DNA from: Methanoplanus limicola DSM 2279 | Lineage (GTDB): Archaea > Halobacteriota > Methanomicrobia > Methanomicrobiales > Methanomicrobiaceae | DNA: 64,000 nucleotides | Direction of reading: 5' to 3' | Assembly (NCBI RefSeq): GCF_000243255.1 | Contig: NZ_CM001436.1 | Span: forward strand, 904,077-968,076 | Part shown: piece by piece, positions 35,360 to 45,024 of the stretch | Layout of the letters: every line of letters starts with the position of its first letter | Numbering within the stretch: the first letter of the stretch is position 1 | Position numbers and translations under genes: made by a program | The notes under the pieces: generated by a model | The model's database searches: none | What the model saw: only the letters and a program-made list of their open reading frames with translations | What the model was told of the DNA's origin: nothing

Positions 35360-35716
35360 ATGGTTAAAATTCTGGTCACAGATGATTCAGTATTTCAGAG
35401 AAATATAATTACTGAAATACTCTCTGAATCGGGTTATGAATATAGCGAAGCAAAAAACGGACTTGAAGCTCTCGATATTTTAAAGTCAGAAAAACCTGAT
35501 CTTATTCTTCTGGATCTGCTTATGCCTGAAATGGACGGTTTTCATTTCCTTGAAGAATTCAATAAATCCGGATACAATATTCCTGTAATTGTTCTGACTT
35601 CAGACATCCAGAATACAACAAAAAAAAGATGTATGGAACTTGGTGCCGCAGGTTTCCTGAATAAACCTGTTGAAAAGGAAGAACTCCTTCTTCTGATAAA
35701 AGGACTGACCGGGTGA
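35360..35716 (+). CDS. Single-domain response regulator (CheY-like)
   Basis: 118 residues, receiver domain only. Acid pocket Asp8-Asp9, phosphoacceptor Asp52 in LILLDLLMPEMDG, Thr switch in VLTSD and Lys in FLNKPVEK. GGAAGG RBS upstream. It is followed after 10 bp by a CheC-type phosphatase and then a histidine kinase, so the three form a self-contained circuit. Confidence 0.92.
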   Translation: MVKILVTDDSVFQRNIITEILSESGYEYSEAKNGLEALDILKSEKPDLILLDLLMPEMDGFHFLEEFNKSGYNIPVIVLTSDIQNTTKKRCMELGAAGFLNKPVEKEELLLLIKGLTG

Positions 35717-35726
35717 TTTTATTAAT

Positions 35727-36326
35727 ATGTCAGTTAAATATTCAGAAAGAGACATTGATGCTGTACGTGAGATATTAAATATCGGAATAGGCCGTGCTGC
35801 GGGCATGCTGAATAAAATTACAAAGTCACATATCACGCTTACAGTTCCTGATGTTGAGATAATATCTCCAAAAGAATTCAGGGAGCGGAAAAATACCGGA
35901 GATGAAGACAACCTTGCAACAGTAAAACTTGAATTTAAAGGCGAATTTTCAGGAACTACAGCAGTCCTCTTCCCCCCTGACAGTGCTGCAAACCTGGTTA
36001 TGGCAATAACGGGAGAAGAAGCCGGAACACCTGAACTGGACGCTATCAGGATAGAGACACTTAAGGAAGTGGGCAATATTATAATCAACGGCGTCATGGG
36101 GTCTGTCGGAAATATAATAAAAAGCCCGCTGAATTATGAAATTCCGGCTTACAACGAAGAATCAATAGTTAATCTGGTATCAGAATCAAAAATTGTCGAA
36201 GAAGACGGGATAATACTTGCAATGACAAAATTCAGAGTTGCAGATCTAAATGTTGAAGGAACCATAGTAATGGTCCTTGAGACAGGGTCCATGAACACAC
36301 TTCTGGAAAAAATCAACAGTATCTAA
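35727..36326 (+). CDS. CheC-family CheY-P phosphatase
   Basis: 199 residues with both active-site repeats of the CheC/FliY/CheX family (D/S-x3-E-x2-N): DAVREILNIGIGRAAGML near residue 11 and ETLKEVGNIIINGVMGSV near 110. It would dephosphorylate the CheY-like protein encoded just upstream. No CheA, CheW, methyl-accepting protein or CheD is in the neighbourhood, so this looks like a signalling module outside chemotaxis, or an orphan piece of it. It lies 10 bp from the receiver gene and 1 bp from the kinase gene. Confidence 0.88.
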   Translation: MSVKYSERDIDAVREILNIGIGRAAGMLNKITKSHITLTVPDVEIISPKEFRERKNTGDEDNLATVKLEFKGEFSGTTAVLFPPDSAANLVMAITGEEAGTPELDAIRIETLKEVGNIIINGVMGSVGNIIKSPLNYEIPAYNEESIVNLVSESKIVEEDGIILAMTKFRVADLNVEGTIVMVLETGSMNTLLEKINSI

Positions 36327-36327
36327 A

Positions 36328-37437
36328 ATGCCGCCTTATGGATCATTCAGGATAACAGAGAATTTCCCTATAGGAATATGCCTCATAGACCATAATTTCG
36401 TTGTAGTTTACCGGAATAAGATACTCGAAAAATGGTCGGGAAATACAAATTCAGAGATAATCGGGAGATCAATACTGGAGTGCTACCCACACCTAAAGGA
36501 TGCCCTGTACCTTGAAAGGATAAAATCTGTCTTAAACGGCGGTCCGCCGGACATATTTTCTTCTCAGCTTCACGAACCTCTCATTCCCTCATATCTTCCT
36601 GACGGAAAGAAGAGAACGCAGACATTTACACTGATGCCTTACACCGGAGAGGACAAAACCTCAGGTGCACTGATAATTGTTGAGGATGTAACAGAACTCA
36701 GAAAAGAAGTCGAGGCATACAGGAGAATGAAGGATAAAGCAATCAATGCCCTGAATGAAAGAATAGAGGCAGAAAAAGAAGTTTTAAGAGCAAATGAGGA
36801 GGCAAACCTCTATCTTGACATTCTCCTTCATGACATAAACAATCTCAATACAATTATTCTTGGATATTCCGGACTGCTTGAGGAATCCGGAGATAAATCA
36901 ACAGAAGATTTTGCAAGCAGGATTTCACTTGCTGCAAAGCGAAGTGCAGGAATTATTGAGTCCGTTTCAGGAATCAGAAAAATAAGAGAGAATAATTCAG
37001 AGTTGATTCCGGTATCCCTGGATAAAGCTATAAAAGATGCAATAGGACATTTCAAAGGTTCAGCCATTGAATATACGGGGAGCGGGTACAGAGTTATGGC
37101 AGATGAACTCCTGCCCGATGTTTTCTTAAATATCATTGGAAACAGCATAAAATATGGCGATGATTTTGTAAAGATTAAAATCATTGCAGGAGATTCCGGA
37201 GAATGCATAGATATAAAAATTGAGGATGACGGGCCGGGAATACCAGGAAATAAGAGGGATGAAATTTTTGACAGATTCAGCAGAATTAAAGACACAGGAC
37301 CTGAAGGTAAAGGACTTGGCCTTTACATCGTAAAAAACCTTGTCCAGAGATATGGCAGTGACATTTCAGTTACAGACTCAGATATAGGTGAAGGAGATAG
37401 TGGAATAGCGTTTACATTCAGACTCAATAAGGCCTGA
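36328..37437 (+). CDS. PAS-domain histidine kinase of the CheY-CheC operon
   Basis: 369 residues, soluble. PAS domain about 8-110 (ICLIDHNFVVVYRNKILEKW), coiled coil about 115-155, H-box DILLHDINNLNTIILGYSG with the phosphoacceptor His, then a HATPase domain with N-box NIIGNSIKYGDD, G1 EDDGPGIPG and G2 GKGLGLYIVKNL. One base separates it from cheC. The linker ANEEANLYLDI plus the HDINN box recur in the GAF kinase at 37967-39550, indicating a shared ancestor and possibly shared receivers. Confidence 0.92.
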   Translation: MPPYGSFRITENFPIGICLIDHNFVVVYRNKILEKWSGNTNSEIIGRSILECYPHLKDALYLERIKSVLNGGPPDIFSSQLHEPLIPSYLPDGKKRTQTFTLMPYTGEDKTSGALIIVEDVTELRKEVEAYRRMKDKAINALNERIEAEKEVLRANEEANLYLDILLHDINNLNTIILGYSGLLEESGDKSTEDFASRISLAAKRSAGIIESVSGIRKIRENNSELIPVSLDKAIKDAIGHFKGSAIEYTGSGYRVMADELLPDVFLNIIGNSIKYGDDFVKIKIIAGDSGECIDIKIEDDGPGIPGNKRDEIFDRFSRIKDTGPEGKGLGLYIVKNLVQRYGSDISVTDSDIGEGDSGIAFTFRLNKA

Positions 37438-37462
37438 ATAACAAAATTACTAAAAAAAAGAA

Positions 37463-37948
37463 TTATTCTTTTCTGTAGATATCAACAGGATCAATGGCAG
37501 CATCAATAATCTGATCAAAATTAATCTCATCAAGCCATCCTGCTTTTTCAAACATACCCATAAAGCAGATCCCCATAACCTTACAATTATATTTTGAGAG
37601 GACCGTTTTCATATCAGCAGCAGAAACAGGGACGTTATCCATTGAAAGTCCACCCATAATCACAATAAGTGCCGGGTCTATCCTGTCAGCACTGCCTGAA
37701 ATCTGCATACCAACCTCCGGGACATTTATCATAGATTTGGCTGAACTCTCCTCTAATAACGGCACAAAAATATTCTGTACAGGCATTGACCTTATACCAT
37801 AAGAGAGAAGCTCCACAAATGGAGTACATGTACCGGGACATCCATAATAAACAATCTGCGATCCCTCTTTAAGATCCATATTAGAAATGTATTCCTTAAA
37901 CGGCCTTAACATTCCGGGAACACCCTTAAGTGTTGAAACTTTTTCCAT
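37463..37948 (-). CDS. Conserved archaeal protein, DUF2124-like
   Basis: 161 residues of a single alpha/beta domain. IVYYGCPGTCTPFVELLSYG near residue 35 has a Cys pair (CPGTC), and IVIMGGLSMDNVPVS and VMGICFMGMFEKAGWLDEIN look like strands and loops of a Rossmann-type fold. I associate this pattern with DUF2124, found in methanogens and of unknown function; that assignment is from memory. The gene lies opposite to the two kinases around it, with only 25 and 18 bp between neighbouring ends. Confidence 0.72.
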   Translation of the reverse strand: MEKVSTLKGVPGMLRPFKEYISNMDLKEGSQIVYYGCPGTCTPFVELLSYGIRSMPVQNIFVPLLEESSAKSMINVPEVGMQISGSADRIDPALIVIMGGLSMDNVPVSAADMKTVLSKYNCKVMGICFMGMFEKAGWLDEINFDQIIDAAIDPVDIYRKE

Positions 37949-37966
37949 AGTATTCAGTTTTAGCGG

Positions 37967-39550
37967 GTGATTATAAAATTATTCCGCGGCGGGAACCTGA
38001 CCACCTCAAACATTATGAATATAAAAAACAAAACAGATAATTCAATGCAGAAATATTTCGACTGTCATGACCCGGAATTTCTTGAGGAGATACTTGATGT
38101 TCCCTGTATAATATGTGACAGCGGTTTAAACATTATATATTTAAGCAAAAAATTTGACAGAATACTCTCATATATCCAGGAATTACCAGAAGAGAGGAGT
38201 AGTTTTAGTTCTGAGAGTTCCAAAGAATATATTCCGGAAATCAATGAACAGCTTAAACTTAATGCCGGAAATGAAATAAAAAAAGCAGAAATAATCCTGA
38301 ACGGCAACAATTTCACCTTCTCCGTCAGAAAATTTGGAAATAAGAGTACAGAAGGATTCATTCTCAAATACGAACCTGAAGTAAAACCGGCAGACTGTGT
38401 TGCAGATGTGATGAAACTCAATAAAATACTGCATACAATTAACAGGATAATATGTGCAACATCTTCTGCTGACAACCAGAAGGACCTCCTGCCCATTGCT
38501 CTTAAAATGACGGTTGAACTGATGAACTTCGATGCCGGAGCTATATATTTTCCTGACAGTGATATGGGCTCGGCATCGATGGATGTCTATTATGGCCTTT
38601 ATGATCTCTTCTTTGACTCTGAAATTGACCTTAAATCAGAAGAATCAAACTACTTTGGAGTGTTCAGAGATAATAAAGCCATTTACATTGAACAGTATCT
38701 TGGTGTGCCGCATGAGGAGGATGAGAGTGGGGTCTTCTCAATGGCTATAATTCCGGTTACGGCAGATGACAGGACCATCGCAATATTAAGCATTGCCACA
38801 AGCAACCTCCACAGGTTTTCAGAACTTGAAAAAGAGACTCTTGAAGCGGTAGGAAAGGAGATCGGAGGATTTTTCAGGCTTGCAAAACTTCAGAGAGAAC
38901 TAATATATGCCAATGAGGAGGCAAACCTGTACCTCGATATTATGACCCATGATATAAACAATGCAAATCTCATATCACAGGGTTATCTTGAAATTCTTGA
39001 AGATATTTCGGATGAAAAATCCGGGAATTATGTAAAAAAGGCACTATCGGGAGTTGTACAGAGCAGCGATATAATAAGAAATGTCTCTGTAATCCGGCGT
39101 TTCAGGGAAGATAATCTGAAACCTAAGAAGATATCACTTGACAGAACACTAAAAGAGGTCATCCGGAATTATCACGATGCTGACATCAGATATGATAACT
39201 GCGGGCTCAGCGTTACGGCTGATGAGCTTTTGCCGGAGGTTTTCTTAAACCTCTTTGGAAACAGCCTGAAGCACGGTGGAAAAGAGACCACAATAACAGT
39301 ATCTGTAAAAGAGGAGGACGAGAGAGTTGTCGTTAATGTCTGTGATAACGGCAGAGGAATACCGGATGACCAGAAACCAAATATATTCAGGAGATATTAC
39401 AAAGGAAAAATTCAGTCTTCCGGAAAAGGTCTTGGGCTGTCAATTGTGAAGATGATCCTTGAGAGATATGGTGCAGAGATATATGTAACTGACCGTGTCA
39501 CAGGGGATTACAAAAAAGGTGTATGTTTTAAAATAATATTTCACGAATAA
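37967..39550 (+). CDS. GAF-domain sensor histidine kinase
   Basis: Up to 527 residues. A PAS-like N-domain about 30-135, a GAF domain about 145-310 (MNFDAGAIYFPDSDM, then MAIIPVTADDRTIAILSIAT), the linker ANEEANLYLDI, H-box IMTHDINNANLISQGYLE and a HATPase domain with N-box LFGNSLKHGG, G1 CDNGRGIPDD and G2 GKGLGLSIVKMIL. The start is uncertain: GTG 37967 gives the longest form; ATG 38015 or 38045 are plausible. No transmembrane segment. It is a close relative of the kinase at 36328-37437. Confidence 0.9.
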   Translation: MIIKLFRGGNLTTSNIMNIKNKTDNSMQKYFDCHDPEFLEEILDVPCIICDSGLNIIYLSKKFDRILSYIQELPEERSSFSSESSKEYIPEINEQLKLNAGNEIKKAEIILNGNNFTFSVRKFGNKSTEGFILKYEPEVKPADCVADVMKLNKILHTINRIICATSSADNQKDLLPIALKMTVELMNFDAGAIYFPDSDMGSASMDVYYGLYDLFFDSEIDLKSEESNYFGVFRDNKAIYIEQYLGVPHEEDESGVFSMAIIPVTADDRTIAILSIATSNLHRFSELEKETLEAVGKEIGGFFRLAKLQRELIYANEEANLYLDIMTHDINNANLISQGYLEILEDISDEKSGNYVKKALSGVVQSSDIIRNVSVIRRFREDNLKPKKISLDRTLKEVIRNYHDADIRYDNCGLSVTADELLPEVFLNLFGNSLKHGGKETTITVSVKEEDERVVVNVCDNGRGIPDDQKPNIFRRYYKGKIQSSGKGLGLSIVKMILERYGAEIYVTDRVTGDYKKGVCFKIIFHE

Positions 39551-39566
39551 ATATTACAGAGTAATT

Positions 39567-40763
39567 TCATTTTAACATGCATTCAGCAACCTCCTTTTTA
39601 AAGAGCCAGTTCCTGAATACAATAGGAGTTACAATTGTTGTCAGAAGGCTCATAACAACTATTGAGGCATAGACCTCCTGCCCTATGAGTGAGAGGTTAA
39701 GCCCAAGCAGTGCAACAATCATTGCAACCTCACCTCTCGGAGACATACCAAAACCTATTGCCAGAGAATCCCTTCCGGAATAACCGAGGAGTTTTGCAGG
39801 AATGCCACAGCCGATGACTTTAGTCAGTATTGCAATAACTGTAATTACTGAAATGAATATCATTACAGGAACTGTCAGCGCTTTCAGGTCAACAAGTATC
39901 CCAAGGGAAACAAAGAATACCGATGCAAATATGATGTAGAGATATTCAGCCCCTTCCGCGAGATCACGACTGTGTTCAAGATTAATCCCGTTAAATGAAA
40001 CTCCGGCGATGAATGCACCGATTATTGCAGATATACCGATGAACTCCGAAAGTGCGGCAAAGAGAAATGCTGTCATCACTGCAAAGATAAAGACAAATTC
40101 CGGGTATTTTTTCGCAATCGGAGTATCATCCATCTTCCGGATAAGCTTTGATATGAACAGGATTCCAACCAGTGCAATAAGGATCAAAAAACCAACCTGC
40201 TTTACAATAATGAATATAAAACCCTCAGGGGTAAAATTTCCGGATGCGACATCTGCTGTTACTGAAAGCGCAAGCAGACTGAGGATGTCATCAATTACTG
40301 CCGTTCCGATTATTGCTTTTGCAACATCTGTATCAAGCAGGCACATCTCCTTTAAGACATTTGCAGTTATCGCAATGGACGTTGCAGTAAGTGCAGTTCC
40401 GATAAAAAGGGCACTTCCCGGATCGTAACCAAAGGCAAGGGAGACGAAATAACCGCCAAGCCATGGTACAATAATACCGATCAGCCCGATTATCCCGTAC
40501 CTGATATTTGTAAGGTCTTTTAACTCAAACTCAAAGCCTATCACAAACATAAGAATAACAGCACCAAGACCTGCAATAGCCTGAACAAATTCGGTATATG
40601 TGATAAGCCCTAAAACAGACGGTCCGACAATAAGTCCAAGAAGAATCTCACCTACAACAGCAGACTGGTTTATCTTTGATGCCAGAAGGTATCCGGCAAG
40701 TGCAAAGAAGAGCAGCAGAGTCATCTGTAGTTCAAGATTAGGTATAGCACTCATTCTATGCAT
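39567..40763 (-). CDS. Monovalent cation:proton antiporter, CPA2 family
   Basis: 398 residues, about 12 membrane helices. GTALTATSIAITANVL and the ion-binding Asp pair in GTAVIDDILSLLAL are characteristic of electrogenic Na+/H+ (NapA-like) exchangers; a K+/H+ role cannot be excluded. No TrkA-N/RCK regulatory tail is present. ATG 40763 or ATG 40754 could be the start. Sodium export would suit a methanogen, which uses a sodium gradient made by Mtr. Confidence 0.88.
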   Translation of the reverse strand: MHRMSAIPNLELQMTLLLFFALAGYLLASKINQSAVVGEILLGLIVGPSVLGLITYTEFVQAIAGLGAVILMFVIGFEFELKDLTNIRYGIIGLIGIIVPWLGGYFVSLAFGYDPGSALFIGTALTATSIAITANVLKEMCLLDTDVAKAIIGTAVIDDILSLLALSVTADVASGNFTPEGFIFIIVKQVGFLILIALVGILFISKLIRKMDDTPIAKKYPEFVFIFAVMTAFLFAALSEFIGISAIIGAFIAGVSFNGINLEHSRDLAEGAEYLYIIFASVFFVSLGILVDLKALTVPVMIFISVITVIAILTKVIGCGIPAKLLGYSGRDSLAIGFGMSPRGEVAMIVALLGLNLSLIGQEVYASIVVMSLLTTIVTPIVFRNWLFKKEVAECMLK

Positions 40764-40992
40764 ATTAGAACCGCAGAATATATCAGTTTATTGGAGAACT
40801 GACAGTTAAAAGACTTATATATTTCCATTTTACTGACTTACTGCGGATAAGATCAATGTGAACCCATAAAAGCAGATTAAGAAGAATAATATGATTTATT
40901 CACAGACCAAAGAGAATATTCAGGAACAATACTATTGGCATAAGGCCAATAATTATTAAAAATGCTGTATCATAATTCACTGCCTGATCCAA

Positions 40993-41574
40993 ATGAAAAA
41001 TAATGATGCATTCTCCGGGCTTGAGGCCGTCCTGATTCTCATAGCATTTGTGGTAGTGGCAGCTGCATTTTCATTTGTAACTCTCAATACAGGTTTTTTT
41101 ACCATACAGAAGTCGCAGAAGGTAATATACGACTCAGTTGATACAACCGGACATCCGGTTATAACCGAAGGTGCAGTCTATGGCCTTGCTAATGATACCA
41201 GCAATAAGATAAACAGGTTCAGGCTAACCATAGGTTCACCATACAGGTCAGATTATGATAAAGACCTCAATAACTTTAAGATAACTTTTACTAATTATGA
41301 GACAGTTCTGAATATCCTCCCTTCAGACCCTCTGTACAACCCTTCAGGGCCGGAAATTAACCACTGGGCGATTGTCAGGGCTGAAAAAGAGAGCGGCATG
41401 GAGATACTGTCAGGCACTGACAAAGTAACAATTGAAATTCTTCTCAGTCCGGAATACGAGACAGGCCCAAAAGAGGGGTTCAGGATATCAATCATTCCGG
41501 AAGGCGGTGCACCCTTCTCGATATCATCCGAAGGGCCGGACTCGATAAAAAAGATAAATATTATTCAAAAATAA
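40993..41574 (+). CDS. Archaellin/type IV pilin-like protein
   Basis: 193 residues. A short class III signal peptide (MKNNDAFSG) with Gly before the predicted cleavage site, then the hydrophobic assembly helix LEAVLILIAFVVVAAAFSFV, closely matching archaellins of Methanomicrobiales (AFTGLEA-type). The rest is a beta-rich pilin head. Prepilin peptidase would remove the leader. There is no fla/arl motor operon or second archaellin in the window, so it may be a minor filament subunit or an orphan adhesive pilin. Confidence 0.85.
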   Translation: MKNNDAFSGLEAVLILIAFVVVAAAFSFVTLNTGFFTIQKSQKVIYDSVDTTGHPVITEGAVYGLANDTSNKINRFRLTIGSPYRSDYDKDLNNFKITFTNYETVLNILPSDPLYNPSGPEINHWAIVRAEKESGMEILSGTDKVTIEILLSPEYETGPKEGFRISIIPEGGAPFSISSEGPDSIKKINIIQK

Positions 41575-42221
41575 GCATAGATGGCTATTATTCCAAAAAT
41601 TAAAGAGATAAACAGGCTTACCAGAGTAAGCTGCAGGGAGCTTTCAGTTCTCCGGCATGCCCTGCTCAGTTCACCGTCTCTTGACCGGATAAGACGTGAC
41701 AATTCCTTTAATTTATCCTTTACATGCTCTTTATCATCCCTATCAAGGAAGACAAGTATGTCATTTGAAATATTTCTCTCAAGCGGAGGGAGATCTGAAA
41801 AAGGCATCTTAATATCATTTTCAGAAATTATCCGGTCAAGAATCCTCTTCCATCCCTGAATCTCCTCATCGGTTGTTGATTTGGGGATAATTTTTTCATC
41901 TTTTGATATCAGCGCAATCAGATATTCACGGAGATACCGGCTGAGTCCATAGCGGTAATTGATGTCCTCCTGACTGAGGTTTGATATTGCCTCATAGATA
42001 TTTAATATGTCATCTGAGCTATTGATGGACTCAAGCTGAAACCCTTCAGTTAAGCTTCTGAAAAATTTTGCCTTAAACCTCTTTTCATGCCTGATATCAT
42101 CCCTTTCACGATAATTCTTTGAGTTTCTCATTCTGACAGTAATCAGTGCTGAAAACATCAGAACTGTGTAAATTACAAAGATTATAACTAAGGCATATGC
42201 CGGATTTATTGATATAGTCAT
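41565..42221 (-). CDS. Two-helix membrane protein of unknown family
   Basis: 218 residues: an N-terminal membrane helix (YALVIIFVIYTVLMFSALIT), about 150 charged, helical residues that should lie in the cytoplasm, and a C-terminal membrane helix (LTLVSLFISLIFGIIAIYAY). No catalytic motif. Its 3' end overlaps the pilin gene tail by 10 bp, on the opposite strand. Function unknown. Confidence 0.68.
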   Translation of the reverse strand: MTISINPAYALVIIFVIYTVLMFSALITVRMRNSKNYRERDDIRHEKRFKAKFFRSLTEGFQLESINSSDDILNIYEAISNLSQEDINYRYGLSRYLREYLIALISKDEKIIPKSTTDEEIQGWKRILDRIISENDIKMPFSDLPPLERNISNDILVFLDRDDKEHVKDKLKELSRLIRSRDGELSRACRRTESSLQLTLVSLFISLIFGIIAIYAYF

Positions 42222-42573
42222 GCGGAAAAACTCCTCTTATTATTTAATGTATATTGATGATATACCATTCTGTCTTCAGAGTGAAGACAAATACAACATC
42301 ATCAGAAGAACCAAATGCGAAATAATAATTCCCGCACCGGCAGTTCCGGAAGGATACATCAGATAAGGAATGGCATAAAATTTAAAATTCCACCCATCCC
42401 GGGCAGCTTATACTAATAATAAAGAATTCTTCATCAACAGACATATTATGAGACGGAGGTGTGAACGCATTTATTGCCGGAAATGAGAGAAACTGAATGG
42501 CAGAGATTCCCAATATCTGCCGCTCATTATAAATCCCATTCTGACAATATTGACTTTCAGGAGAGATGAAAAG
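42222..42573. other. Intergenic region between divergent membrane genes
   Basis: About 350 bp with no credible gene. Must hold promoters for the minus-strand two-helix protein and for the plus-strand surface-protein/ABC operon. AGGAGAG at about 42560 is the RBS of the downstream gene. Confidence 0.4.
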
Positions 42574-43806
42574 ATGAAACATCCGGGCAGAATTAAAATT
42601 CATATAACCTTTCTGATAATATTCATTACACTATTGTTAATTACCCAGGCAGCTGCTGATCAGCCATCAGTAATTGTGACCGGTACTGATGTATCACCGG
42701 CAGTGCTGATGCCCGGTGAGAAGGGACTTGTAACTTTTACAATCAAAAATACAGCAACAACCGCGACAATAACCGAGACTACCGGAAAAACGGCAGTTAC
42801 TGACGGAACCACAGTAAGCACGGAGATATATCCGACAATTAAAAGCGTCTATCTTGACGGAAAAAAAGAGATAAAGGTTCTTGGCGGCAATTCACAGTTT
42901 TCAGGCGACATAGGCCCCGGACAGGAGATTAAACTTACATTTCTGATAGAAGCTCCGGCTGTAAAAGGGATATATTTCCCTGTCCTTATAATCGGAGTTT
43001 TGAATGCTGAAAACCTGAGATATCCTGTACCTGTTAATGTCAATATGCCCGTATCTGCCATGAAAAAACCGGTCATCTCCCTTGAGAGAACAAATCAGGG
43101 ATATGCTGTTCCGGGGGATAATTTCACGGTTGACTTTTCGATTACGAATACAGGAAAGAGCACTGCCGGGGACCTGACTTTAAGGATTGAACCGGATAAC
43201 CCATCTGTAGCTGCTTCCGGAAAGTCTGTATTTTACGCAGGCGATATGAAGGAAGGTGAAAGTTATGCCTTCTCAGTCCCCCTTCAGACTGACAAAAATG
43301 CAGATACAGGGATATATGACCTCCCGGTGAGGATCTCCTACAGTGATCCGGACGGAAATTATGTGACGATTACCGGGACAACCGGAATTGACTTTCGCGG
43401 GAAGGCCGGACTTTCAATCGCCTCAATGAAGACCGATCCTGTTCTTGTATCTGAAGGGGATGAATTTGAAGTCCTGATAAGAATAGAAAATACAGGCACA
43501 GGAGAGGCAAAATCCACATATGCAGGCCTGGACCTCCCATTTGAAGGAACGAAGGGTGCATTTGTAGGAAAGATTAAACCAAACAATGATGCACCCGCCG
43601 TATTCACATACATCGCAGGAAAATCCGGAGATTATCTGTATAACCTGACTGTTGAGTACGAGGATGATACCGGAGCATACAGTGAGACCTACACGCTCAG
43701 CCTGAATGTCAGGAAAAATGACGGCTGGATAGCTATTGTTGTAATTCTGACAGTTCTTGCAGTAGCCGGGTTTGTCTTTTACCGTCATTATGCCAGAAAA
43801 AAGTGA
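42574..43806 (+). CDS. COG1361-like surface protein with CARDB-type domains, ABC-exporter partner
   Basis: 410 residues. Signal peptide (ITFLIIFITLLLITQAAA), then about three tandem immunoglobulin-like domains of the S-layer/NEW1-CARDB type (VTFTIKNTATTATI, VDFSITNTGKSTAGDLTLRI, VLIRIENTGTGEAKSTYAGL), and a C-terminal membrane helix (WIAIVVILTVLAVAGFVFYR) with basic stop-transfer. It is followed after 11 bp by an FtsX-like permease and an ATPase, an arrangement common in methanogens, where the exposed domains probably work with the exporter. ATG 42574 has AGGAGAG upstream; TTG 42550 rejected. Confidence 0.82.
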   Translation: MKHPGRIKIHITFLIIFITLLLITQAAADQPSVIVTGTDVSPAVLMPGEKGLVTFTIKNTATTATITETTGKTAVTDGTTVSTEIYPTIKSVYLDGKKEIKVLGGNSQFSGDIGPGQEIKLTFLIEAPAVKGIYFPVLIIGVLNAENLRYPVPVNVNMPVSAMKKPVISLERTNQGYAVPGDNFTVDFSITNTGKSTAGDLTLRIEPDNPSVAASGKSVFYAGDMKEGESYAFSVPLQTDKNADTGIYDLPVRISYSDPDGNYVTITGTTGIDFRGKAGLSIASMKTDPVLVSEGDEFEVLIRIENTGTGEAKSTYAGLDLPFEGTKGAFVGKIKPNNDAPAVFTYIAGKSGDYLYNLTVEYEDDTGAYSETYTLSLNVRKNDGWIAIVVILTVLAVAGFVFYRHYARKK

Positions 43807-43817
43807 GGGGAACCCGG

Positions 43818-45020
43818 ATGCTGAATGACCTTAAAGTGTCGGCATTTCTTGCTGTAAGGGCAATTAAGAGAGGCGGCAGGGCCGGATTTTTACTGAATGT
43901 CCTGATAATTGCAATGGTATTTATGAATATGATACTCCTCTCCTCAATAATCTCAGGTTCTGTCAATCTCTTTTATGAGCAGACTATTGACTATGAAACG
44001 TCTGATGTGATTGTAAAACCGGATGATAATAAAAGAGTTATAAGCTCATCGGATGAAACTGCAGATAAGATCAACAAAATTCCGGGTGTGAGGCGTGCAG
44101 CCCGGCACTACTCTCTGGGAGCAACGCTGTCAAATGAGGACAAATCCATAAGCATACCGGTAACCGCAATAAAGCCAAGGGATGAGACTGAAGTTACAAA
44201 GGTTAGTGAAACAATTGTCTCAGGAAATTATCTCGGAAGCGGGGACCTGGACGAGATAATAATCGGCTTTCAGGTTGCCGGAAACGAGGACGAGAGGAAG
44301 GACTTTTTTGACTCGCTTGGCGGGGCCAGGGTGGGAGACACCATCGAAGTTGCGTATGCAAACGGCGTTATAAAGGATTACAGGATAAAGGGGATATTTC
44401 AGACGAAGTCCTGGACGGTCGATTTATCAGCGTTTATTACGTGGGATGAGATGAATTCGGTGCTTGGATATGAAAACACCGAAGCTTCTGAAATTCTGGT
44501 GAAATCAATGAACGGCTACTCTCCTGATGAGGTAAAGTACAATATGCTCTCCTTTAATGTACCAGATAAAATTCAGACATGGGAAGAGTCAATGACCGGA
44601 ATTATTGAGGAGTCGCTTGAGACGTTCAGTATTATAAACAATATATCCCTGCTGGTAAGCCTCATAATAGCCATTGTTGTGATATTTATTGTTATGATGA
44701 TTAAAGCGATAAACAACAAAAAGCAGATTGCCATTTTAAAGGCCATCGGGATTCACAAAAACATAATTGTAAACTCATACGTCATTCAGGTGCTGCTGAT
44801 CTCAATCATAGGAATTATTCTTGGACTTATCGGCATTGAAGGCATAATTGCATATTTCACAGCGCACCCGATGGAGTTCCCGGACGGAAACGTGACCCCT
44901 TATGTTGAGACAGCCGTTCTGATTGAGAATGCTGTCATGCTCACGGCAGTATCATGTGTAGCGGGCTACATCCCGGCCAGAAGAATTGCCGGAGAGAATA
45001 TCCTGGAGGCAATGAGGTGA
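43818..45020 (+). CDS. ABC transporter permease, FtsX/MacB (LolC/E-like) family
   Basis: About 400 residues: an N-terminal membrane helix (FLLNVLIIAMVFMNMILLSS), a large extracytoplasmic MacB-PCD-like domain about 45-260, and three C-terminal helices near 275-400 (LLVSLIIAIVVIFIVMMIKA first) with the FtsX-type loop KKQIAILKAIGIHKNIIVNS. The family performs mechanotransmission or lipoprotein/peptide export rather than simple transport. ATG 43818 with GAGGGG upstream. Four bases separate it from the ATPase gene. Confidence 0.88.
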   Translation: MLNDLKVSAFLAVRAIKRGGRAGFLLNVLIIAMVFMNMILLSSIISGSVNLFYEQTIDYETSDVIVKPDDNKRVISSSDETADKINKIPGVRRAARHYSLGATLSNEDKSISIPVTAIKPRDETEVTKVSETIVSGNYLGSGDLDEIIIGFQVAGNEDERKDFFDSLGGARVGDTIEVAYANGVIKDYRIKGIFQTKSWTVDLSAFITWDEMNSVLGYENTEASEILVKSMNGYSPDEVKYNMLSFNVPDKIQTWEESMTGIIEESLETFSIINNISLLVSLIIAIVVIFIVMMIKAINNKKQIAILKAIGIHKNIIVNSYVIQVLLISIIGIILGLIGIEGIIAYFTAHPMEFPDGNVTPYVETAVLIENAVMLTAVSCVAGYIPARRIAGENILEAMR

Positions 45021-45024
45021 GCAA

